Source: an uncultured Pseudomonadota bacterium (GTDB lineage: Bacteria > Myxococcota_A > UBA9042 > CAIXZC01). Taken from it: a DNA stretch of 8,780 nt. Positions within the stretch are counted from its first letter, which is position 1. The number at the start of each line of letters is the position of its first letter. The DNA lies in NCBI GenBank assembly GCA_937876385.1, contig CALFHQ010000322.1, positions 1 through 8,780 of the forward strand, in the 5' to 3' direction. Shown here piece after piece: positions 1-5,270 of this stretch. A program made the translations under genes and the position numbers. Below the pieces are notes generated by a model. The model made no database searches. It saw only the letters and a program-made list of their open reading frames with translations, and had not been told where the DNA came from.

Positions 1-1
1 A

Positions 2-1225
2 CGGCCGATTCTGGAAGTCGCCGACAAGCTCCACGAAGCCGTGAAAACAGCTCCGGAGCCCCCCGTGGACGAGGCGCCCTCGGATGAAATCCAACGACTG
101 CGAAGTGAAATGGGGGAGATGCTCAAGCGTCTGGCCCAATTCCAGGACGAGCAACTGCGAAAGCTCGAGAATGCACAATCCAGGTTGGCCCTCGTGATGA
201 ACCGAGTCCTTGAAGGGATGATCCTCGTGGACCAGGACCTCCATGTCCTCGCCGTGAATGCCATCGCAGGGCGCTTGCTTCGTCTGGACTCGGAAGACGA
301 CGCCCTGGGACGGTCCCTCTCCAAACTGTCCCCCCCTGACGACGTCGCTTCCATTCTGGAGATGCTCGATGGGGGCGAATTCCAGGCAGAGAGAGACCTG
401 GGAGAGATTCGCTCGGCAACGGAAGACGGTGTTCGAGTGTACAGACCGAGGGTCATGACCGTCTCCAAAGGAACCCATCGAGTCGAAGGGTACCTCCTTA
501 TTTTCTGGGATGTCACTGAGGAGAAGCGATTCGAAGAGTCAAGACATCGCTTCATCTCCATGCTGTCACATCAGCTAAAGACACCCATGACTTCCCTCTC
601 CATGTCGGTCAATCTGCTCAAGGAAAAGCTCACCGACCTCCCACCTCGCCGGGCGGAGCTCCTCGACATGGCCATCAAGGATTGCCAATCCCTGGCTGCC
701 CTCATTACCGAGCTTGTGGACGCAGCAAAAGGAGCCAGCCCCGACTTCTCGCTGTGCAAGCGCCCGGTGGAGCTGAACCGGCTCCTTCAAAGCGCACTAA
801 AGCCCCTTCAGGCACAAGCTGCCAGAAGCCGCATCCAGCTCAACCACAATCCTGGTCCCACTGCGTGCAATGTCCTGGTGGACCCCGTCAAGTTCCCCTG
901 GGTTGTCACCAATCTCGTGGGAAACGCCCTTCGGTACACCGGCGAAGGGGGCAAAATTGAGGTCGCAACGAAGTACGCCGACGGTGGCATCCTCGTGACC
1001 GTGTCGGATACCGGAAAGGGAATGCCCAAGGAGCTTGTCAACCGCATCTTCACTCCCTTTGTCTCCGCTGACCCCGTGCCTCAGCCAGGCACCCACGGGC
1101 TGGGACTCACCATCGTTCGGGAAATCGTTGAAGCCCACGGCGGTACCATTCAAGTGGACAGTCAGGTGGGCGCAGGAACTACCTTCACAGTCTGGATTCC
1201 AGGTCCTCCGGGGGTTGAATCATGA
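2..1225 (+). CDS. Sensor histidine kinase (PAS-HisKA-HATPase_c), 5' end cut by the window edge
   Basis: This is a two-component sensor kinase, predicted to autophosphorylate on a histidine and pass the phosphate to the regulator encoded next to it. Residues are counted from the GTG at 41. A charged helical linker (about 15-50) leads to a PAS-like domain (about 50-160). The HisKA box S-H-Q-L-K-T-P-M-T follows with phospho-acceptor H177, then the HATPase N box (N291, N295), the G1 box D-T-G-K-G-M (D323) and a G2 box G-T-H-G-L-G-L. No membrane segment is visible, so this part looks cytoplasmic. The residue after the acceptor His is Gln where Glu or Asp is usual. GTG 41 has no clear ribosome binding site. 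The frame is open to base 2 and reads RPILEVADKLHEAV, which resembles the last helix of a receiver domain, so the true start is probably upstream. The stop overlaps the regulator start (ATGA, 1222-1225), which suggests translational coupling. Confidence 0.95.
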   Translation, partial: RPILEVADKLHEAVKTAPEPPVDEAPSDEIQRLRSEMGEMLKRLAQFQDEQLRKLENAQSRLALVMNRVLEGMILVDQDLHVLAVNAIAGRLLRLDSEDDALGRSLSKLSPPDDVASILEMLDGGEFQAERDLGEIRSATEDGVRVYRPRVMTVSKGTHRVEGYLLIFWDVTEEKRFEESRHRFISMLSHQLKTPMTSLSMSVNLLKEKLTDLPPRRAELLDMAIKDCQSLAALITELVDAAKGASPDFSLCKRPVELNRLLQSALKPLQAQAARSRIQLNHNPGPTACNVLVDPVKFPWVVTNLVGNALRYTGEGGKIEVATKYADGGILVTVSDTGKGMPKELVNRIFTPFVSADPVPQPGTHGLGLTIVREIVEAHGGTIQVDSQVGAGTTFTVWIPGPPGVES

Positions 1226-2559
1226 GCCGGATTCTGGTCGTCGACGACGACAAACACATCTTAAGAACTCTTCAAATTCTCCTCGAAGAGGATGGACACG
1301 AAGTCTATGCCGCGGGGTGTGCAGAAGACGCACTTCCCATTCTTCAGGATGGACCCGTGGATGTTGCGCTGGTTGACCTCCAACTGCCCGGAATGAGCGG
1401 CACCGACCTGTTGCGGATCCTGCGAGACAAATACAGGAACGTGGAGTCCATCATCATCACGGCACACGGCTCCATTGCCACCGCCGTGGAAGCCATGAAA
1501 GAAGGGGCCTTCGACTACTTGACCAAGCCCTTCACTCCAGAGCAGGTGCGGCACCGAGTCGAACAGATCGAGCGGGTCCGCCGCCTGGAATCCGAAGTCG
1601 CAGGGCTTCGGCAGCGAGTGGAGGGAGTTCCCTTCAAAGGGGACTTCTACACCAACAGCGCCCGAGTTCTTCACCTCCTCGAAGTCGCCCGGCAGGTCGC
1701 TGCCAGCGACGTTACCGTTCTTATCACCGGGGAGAGCGGCACCGGGAAGACGCTGCTGGCTCGGCTCATCCACACCGCCAGCAATCGTAGCTCCGGCCCC
1801 TTTGCCTCCGTGGACTGCTCGACGTTGAAAGAATCCCTCCTCGAATCAGAGCTCTTTGGCCACATGCGAGGGGCATTTACTGGAGCCACCGCCGACAAAC
1901 CTGGCAAGGTGGAAGCCGCTCACAAGGGGACCCTGTTCCTCGATGAAGTGGGGGAGATTCCGCTGCACCTCCAGGGCAAGCTCCTTCGACTGGTGGAAGA
2001 ACGCACCTTCGAACGATTGGGAGATCCAACCCCCCGCACCGTAGACACTCGAGTGGTGGCCGCCACCAACCGGGATCTGGAAGAGATGGTCAAAGAGGGA
2101 CAATTCCGGCAAGACCTCTTTTATCGATTGAGCGTTGTTGACTTGAGTCTCCCCGCCATTCGACACAGAACCGAAGACATCCTCCCCCTGGCCCGCCGCT
2201 TCTTAGACGAGTTCTGCAAAATCCACGGGAAGCGAATTACCCAGTGGGACGCCGAAGTGGAGCCTCTGTTGCTCACCTACCGCTGGCCTGGCAATGTGCG
2301 GGAAATGGCCAATGCCATGCAAGCGGCCACCCTCATGGCCCCTGGGCGCACGTTGCGCATTGAGCACCTTCCCAAACGCATTCAAGACGCCTCCAAAGAG
2401 CTCCCCGATTGCGACCAGGGGATCGTGCCGCTGGCTCTGGTAGAGGAGAGAGAGATCCGCAAGGCTCTGGCCTTGAACCTCTCCCTGGAGGAAACCGCCG
2501 CGCAGTTGGGAATCGCGCCGGCAACCCTCTGGCGCAAACGGAAGAAGTTCGGTATCTGA
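1222..2559 (+). CDS. NtrC-family sigma-54-dependent response regulator (REC-AAA+-Fis HTH)
   Basis: This 445-residue protein is a bacterial enhancer-binding protein that uses ATP hydrolysis to open sigma-54 RNA polymerase promoters. The receiver domain (1-120) has acidic residues D8-D10, phospho-acceptor D52, T80 and K102. The AAA+ domain (about 140-375) has Walker A GESGTGKT (170-177), an intact sigma-54 contact loop GAFTGA (217-222), Walker B L-F-L-D-E (D241, E242), the sensor region AATNRDL and the R-W-P-G-N-V-R-E motif. The C-terminus ends in a Fis-type helix-turn-helix with the terminal pattern ATLWRKRKKFGI. Length and domain order are normal for the family, and an intact GAFTGA means it should still act with sigma-54. 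It overlaps the kinase gene, which is its likely partner. The pairing and the ending resemble the KinB/AlgB arrangement, but orthology is not claimed. The likely target is the sigma-54-type promoter just downstream. Confidence 0.97.
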   Translation: MSRILVVDDDKHILRTLQILLEEDGHEVYAAGCAEDALPILQDGPVDVALVDLQLPGMSGTDLLRILRDKYRNVESIIITAHGSIATAVEAMKEGAFDYLTKPFTPEQVRHRVEQIERVRRLESEVAGLRQRVEGVPFKGDFYTNSARVLHLLEVARQVAASDVTVLITGESGTGKTLLARLIHTASNRSSGPFASVDCSTLKESLLESELFGHMRGAFTGATADKPGKVEAAHKGTLFLDEVGEIPLHLQGKLLRLVEERTFERLGDPTPRTVDTRVVAATNRDLEEMVKEGQFRQDLFYRLSVVDLSLPAIRHRTEDILPLARRFLDEFCKIHGKRITQWDAEVEPLLLTYRWPGNVREMANAMQAATLMAPGRTLRIEHLPKRIQDASKELPDCDQGIVPLALVEEREIRKALALNLSLEETAAQLGIAPATLWRKRKKFGI

Positions 2560-2568
2560 CCGACATTG

Positions 2569-2594
2569 CATTTTGCACGGTGCATTGCAAAATG
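2569..2594. promoter_or_regulatory. Perfect 9-bp dyad, candidate enhancer (UAS) for the NtrC-type regulator
   Basis: The arms CATTTTGCA (2569-2577) and TGCAAAATG (2586-2594) are exact reverse complements separated by 8 bases. A second overlapping dyad, TGCAC-G-GTGCA (2574-2584), sits inside. The element begins ten bases after the regulator's stop codon and is A/T-richer than its surroundings. Its centre is about 120 bases upstream of the predicted start of the sigma-54-type promoter at 2676-2692, a usual distance for enhancers of Fis-type HTH activators. A further half-site, TTTTGCA, lies at 2708-2714. No T-run follows, so it does not look like a terminator. Binding by the adjacent regulator is inferred from position and symmetry. 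Confidence 0.55.
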
Positions 2595-2675
2595 AAAGAA
2601 TGGCGTCCTGCTCACGGTGAGAAGCCAAATCTCCCAACATCCCACCACACAAGGCTCACACCCGTTTCCTAATGG

Positions 2676-2692
2676 TTGGCACAAGAGTTGTA
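2676..2692 (+). promoter_or_regulatory. Sigma-54 (-24/-12) promoter of the potassium-uptake operon
   Basis: TTGGCACAAGAGTTGTA aligns to the sigma-54 consensus YTGGCACGRNNNTTGCW with 15 of 17 positions fitting. The -24 GG lies at 2678-2679 and the -12 element at 2690-2691, with the required 10 bases between. The departures are A for G after GGCAC and T for C in the -12 dinucleotide. Transcription would begin near 2702, giving a leader of about 25 bases before the ATG at 2728. A sigma-54 activator gene directly upstream and a dyad about 120 bases upstream of the start support the call. Confidence 0.7.
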
Positions 2693-2727
2693 AACAGGCC
2701 CGCCGACTTTTGCAGGCAGGTGATGCG

Positions 2728-3225
2728 ATGCAGCTCATGGCGAAGACGAAAGGAGAACCCCGTTGGCTGGAGTGGTCGGAACCGCTCTCCGGTTTGGCGG
2801 AGGTCCCTGATGATGCGACCGAAGTGCTCCTCCTGGCCGATTGGCCCATTCTTGATAGCGTCCGGCTCACCAGCGCGGTGCGATTGGTGAAGCGGCTCAT
2901 CAACAGCAATTGCCCCATCGGCATCGCCACTCCCCACCCCACCTCGGATTGGCTGAAAGAAGTCTTTCTGGCCGGCGCTGACTACCTTGTAGTGACTCCG
3001 TCTGGACCCTCCAAAGCATGGAAAGACGCTGTCCTGGCAGAGCACCATCACCTCGAAGAGTGCTGCCCAGAGCTTCATCAGCGGGTCAGGCACAACCAAC
3101 CCATGAGCGTTTGTGGGTGTCACGACGATCGCATGGTGCTGTCCGACCACCATTTTGCCCGTTGGTGCGTCGGCAATTTCTCCTCGTGTCCTTACTGGAG
3201 TGCTCGCAATGTGGACAAGAAGTAG
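2728..3225 (+). CDS. Hypothetical Cys/His-rich protein, first gene of the K+ uptake operon
   Basis: I do not recognise this 165-residue protein. ATG 2728 was chosen because AGGTG (2718-2722) sits five bases upstream and because it is the first in-frame ATG after the predicted transcription start. The frame is open back to an ATG at 2617, which would lie upstream of the promoter. The first half looks like an alpha/beta, receiver-like fold: strand EVLLLADWP, a helix, strand PIGIATPHP, a helix, then AGADYLVVTP. No phospho-acceptor Asp is in a convincing place. The second half is dense in possible metal ligands: HHH (106-108), C112, C113, H117, H122, C129, C131, H132, H141, H142, C147 and C154, with the motifs V-C-G-C-H-D-D and S-C-P-Y-W. 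No signal peptide or membrane segment is visible. Its 3' end overlaps ktrB by 17 bases. A metal- or redox-responsive regulator of the transporter is possible but is only inference. Confidence 0.82.
   Translation: MQLMAKTKGEPRWLEWSEPLSGLAEVPDDATEVLLLADWPILDSVRLTSAVRLVKRLINSNCPIGIATPHPTSDWLKEVFLAGADYLVVTPSGPSKAWKDAVLAEHHHLEECCPELHQRVRHNQPMSVCGCHDDRMVLSDHHFARWCVGNFSSCPYWSARNVDKK
3197..3200 (+). promoter_or_regulatory. Ribosome binding site deciding the ktrB start
   Basis: GGAG lies eight bases before the ATG at 3209, inside the coding region of the preceding gene. It favours ATG 3209 over the in-frame ATG at 3113. The upstream start would add 32 residues with no resemblance to a KtrB N-terminus, translated from sequence that codes for the preceding protein's cysteine-rich end. 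Confidence 0.6.
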
Positions 3226-4591
3226 TCAGAAACGTCCGCAGAAGATTCGACGGTCTCTCGGCCTCTCCCCGCAGTCCATCCTGGTCTCCGGGTTTGCTGC
3301 GCTGATTGTCATTGGAACGCTCCTCCTGTGCCTTCCCATGTCCCAGGCAACCGGGGACATCTCTCTCCTGGATGCCCTCTTCACGGCAACCTCCGCCGTG
3401 TGTGTTACCGGGCTCACGGTGGTGGATACCGGTTCCGATTTCAGCCCCATCGGGCAAGGGATCATCTTGTTGCTGATACAGGCAGGGGGACTGGGGGTGA
3501 TGGCCTTTGCCGCGATGGCCTTCGACTTCATCGGGCGAACCATGTCGTTGCGGGCCCAAACGGCTTTCAACGAGTCCTTCTTTCAGCGAGATGCTGCAGC
3601 GGAATTTCGCCACCGACTTTCACAGATCCTTAAAACCGTCTTTGCCTTTGAAGCAGGCGGGGCGTTGCTCCTCTTCGTGGGGTTTGCCAGGTACCACTCT
3701 CTCCCCATGGCCGCTTCTTCAGCCGTCTTTCATGCTGTGTCCGCATTTTGCAACGCTGGTTTCTCCCTCTATCAAGAGAGCCTCATCGATTTCAGGCATG
3801 ACGGCTTCATCATTCTTCCAATCTCCATTCTCATTGTGGCCGGCGGAATCGGGCAGCCCGTCTTGCTGGAGCTTCTGCGACGAATTCGCCATGGGTGCCA
3901 ACCTGCACCGGGCCGAAGAGGCTTCTCCCTTCACACTCGAGTGGTGCTGTGGAGCTCCTTTGTGCTCATTGTCGGAGGGGCGGTGCTGCTGGCGCTGGCG
4001 GGAATGACCGCTGCCGAAGGGTCCGTGCTGGAGCGAGGCTCTGCGGCCTTGTTTCAGTCGGTGACGGCTCGCACCGCTGGATTCAACACGGTTCACATCT
4101 CGGGGCTTCCACTGGCATCCCTCCTGGTCCTCTGCGCTCTCATGTTCGTTGGCGGTTCCCCGGGGTCTTGCGCAGGGGGGATAAAGACCACTACGGCGGT
4201 GCTCTGGCTTGCTCAGTTCACCTCCCGGATTCTGGGACGCAAACGACCGGCCATATTCGGACGCCATATTCCGGGAGAACTGGTGCGCCGAGCCTCGACC
4301 CTCGTTGGACTCGCCCTTCTCTGGAACTTCCTTGGGGTACTCCTCCTCGCCGTCACAGAAGCGGGCTTAGCCAATGCCCAACTCAAGGATATCCTCTTTG
4401 AACAACTCTCCGCCTTTGGAACCGTGGGACTGTCCACCGGACTGACCACCCAGTTGAGTATTCCCGGACAACTCTGGATCATCTTGTCGATGTTCGTGGG
4501 GCGGGTGGGTCCGCTGACGCTGGTTGTCTGGGCCTTCTATCAGAAAACACCGGGGGTTCGACTCCCCGAAGGAAAGGTAATGATCGGATGA
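3209..4591 (+). CDS. ktrB: KtrB/TrkH-family potassium uptake channel subunit
   Basis: This 460-residue inner-membrane protein is the ion-conducting subunit of a K+ uptake system. It has the four pore-loop repeats of the SKT superfamily, each with its filter glycine: T-S-A-V-C-V-T-G-L-T (G68), S-A-F-C-N-A-G-F-S (G184), A-R-T-A-G-F-N-T-V (G291) and S-A-F-G-T-V-G-L-S-T (G407). The conserved G-G-S-P-G-S-C-A-G-G-I-K-T segment (315-327) matches the intramembrane gate loop, and M-F-V-G-R-V-G-P-L-T carries the conserved Arg of the last helix (R432). The length, and a first membrane helix near residue 25, fit KtrB, which lacks the two extra N-terminal helices of TrkH. The KtrA-sized partner next door fits as well. 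Many annotation pipelines would call it a TrkH family potassium uptake protein. Its stop overlaps the ktrA start (ATGA, 4588-4591). Confidence 0.95.
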   Translation: MWTRSSQKRPQKIRRSLGLSPQSILVSGFAALIVIGTLLLCLPMSQATGDISLLDALFTATSAVCVTGLTVVDTGSDFSPIGQGIILLLIQAGGLGVMAFAAMAFDFIGRTMSLRAQTAFNESFFQRDAAAEFRHRLSQILKTVFAFEAGGALLLFVGFARYHSLPMAASSAVFHAVSAFCNAGFSLYQESLIDFRHDGFIILPISILIVAGGIGQPVLLELLRRIRHGCQPAPGRRGFSLHTRVVLWSSFVLIVGGAVLLALAGMTAAEGSVLERGSAALFQSVTARTAGFNTVHISGLPLASLLVLCALMFVGGSPGSCAGGIKTTTAVLWLAQFTSRILGRKRPAIFGRHIPGELVRRASTLVGLALLWNFLGVLLLAVTEAGLANAQLKDILFEQLSAFGTVGLSTGLTTQLSIPGQLWIILSMFVGRVGPLTLVVWAFYQKTPGVRLPEGKVMIG

Positions 4592-5268
4592 GCAAGAACG
4601 GAAACGGAAGGAAAAACGGACACATGAAGGTGTGCATCGTGGGGTTGGGTCGGTTCGGCGCCGGACTGGCTCGATCCCTTGCTTTGCATTGCGAAGTGCT
4701 CGCCATCGATCAGAACATGGAGCGAATCAACGACATCACCGACGACGTCCAGTTGGCCCGTTGTCTGGACGTCCGGGATGCCTCCGCTTTAGCCTCGGTG
4801 GTGTCACCGGATTTCAGCCTGGCTGTGGTGAGCATCGCCGAAGAACTCGAGGCCAGCATCTTGTGTACCCTCCACCTGAAGCGACTGGGCATCAAGCGGA
4901 TCATCGCCAAAGCCCGCAACGAGGACCACTCCGAGATCCTGCGGGCTGTCGGCGCCGATTCCACTGTTTCCCCAGAACAGGAACACGCAGAGAGGCTTGC
5001 GCTGAGGTTGCTGAACCCGAACCTCCTGGACTATGTACCCCTTGCCGGTGACTACCGGGTGATGGACGTGGAGGCTCCCGAGGCGTTTGTGGGGAAGACT
5101 CTGGTGGAATTGGACGTTCGAAAGAACTTCGGAACCTTCATCATCGCAGTTCGCAGGGGTACCAGCGACTTCATCTTCCTGCCGGGACCCGATTTCGAGG
5201 TGAACCCCGGGGACGTCCTCGTCGCCATCGGAAAGGAGCAGAGCATCATAGAGATGGGCGAGGACTAG
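4588..5268 (+). CDS. ktrA: KtrA/TrkA-family RCK regulatory subunit of potassium uptake
   Basis: This 226-residue cytoplasmic subunit would gate the KtrB channel in response to a bound nucleotide (ATP/ADP or NAD(H) in the family). The RCK_N Rossmann domain begins V-C-I-V-G-L-G-R-F-G (GxGxxG at 19-24), with the acidic D41 at the end of the second strand and the A-K-A-R-N-E-D-H segment later in the domain. The RCK_C (TrkA_C) domain spans about 150-226 and contains V-G-K-T-L-V-E-L-D-V-R and N-P-G-D-V-L-V-A-I-G. A single RCK unit of this size matches KtrA; classical TrkA has two. The start at 4588 overlaps the ktrB stop. An alternative ATG at 4624, after GGAAGGA, would remove a 12-residue Lys/Asn/Gly-rich N-terminal extension. 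The stop codon overlaps that of the convergent lipoprotein gene. Confidence 0.94.
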   Translation: MSKNGNGRKNGHMKVCIVGLGRFGAGLARSLALHCEVLAIDQNMERINDITDDVQLARCLDVRDASALASVVSPDFSLAVVSIAEELEASILCTLHLKRLGIKRIIAKARNEDHSEILRAVGADSTVSPEQEHAERLALRLLNPNLLDYVPLAGDYRVMDVEAPEAFVGKTLVELDVRKNFGTFIIAVRRGTSDFIFLPGPDFEVNPGDVLVAIGKEQSIIEMGED

Positions 5269-5270
5269 TC
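5263..5270. other. GACTAGTC palindrome holding both convergent stop codons
   Basis: The ktrA TAG (5266-5268, plus) and the lipoprotein TAG (5265-5267, minus) overlap within one CTAG, which is the core of an 8-bp palindrome. There is no intergenic space and no bidirectional intrinsic terminator between the two genes, so transcripts from each side probably run into the other gene. Confidence 0.85.

Noticed and set aside
2572..2589. Sigma-54-like sequence TTTGCACGGTGCATTGCA inside the dyad
   Set aside because: The -24 GG is TG, and the gap to the -12 GC is 11 rather than 10 bases. The element at 2676-2692 is a better match with exact spacing.
2569..2594. Dyad as an intrinsic terminator of the regulator gene
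   Set aside because: The stem is A/T-rich and is followed by AAAG rather than a T-run.
2617..2727. Upstream start for the Cys/His-rich protein
   Set aside because: It precedes the predicted sigma-54 promoter, lacks a good ribosome binding site and adds low-quality sequence. ATG 2728 has AGGTG at proper spacing.
3113..3208. Upstream start for ktrB
   Set aside because: It would overlap the previous gene by more than 100 bases and add residues unlike any KtrB/TrkH N-terminus. ATG 3209 has GGAG eight bases before it.
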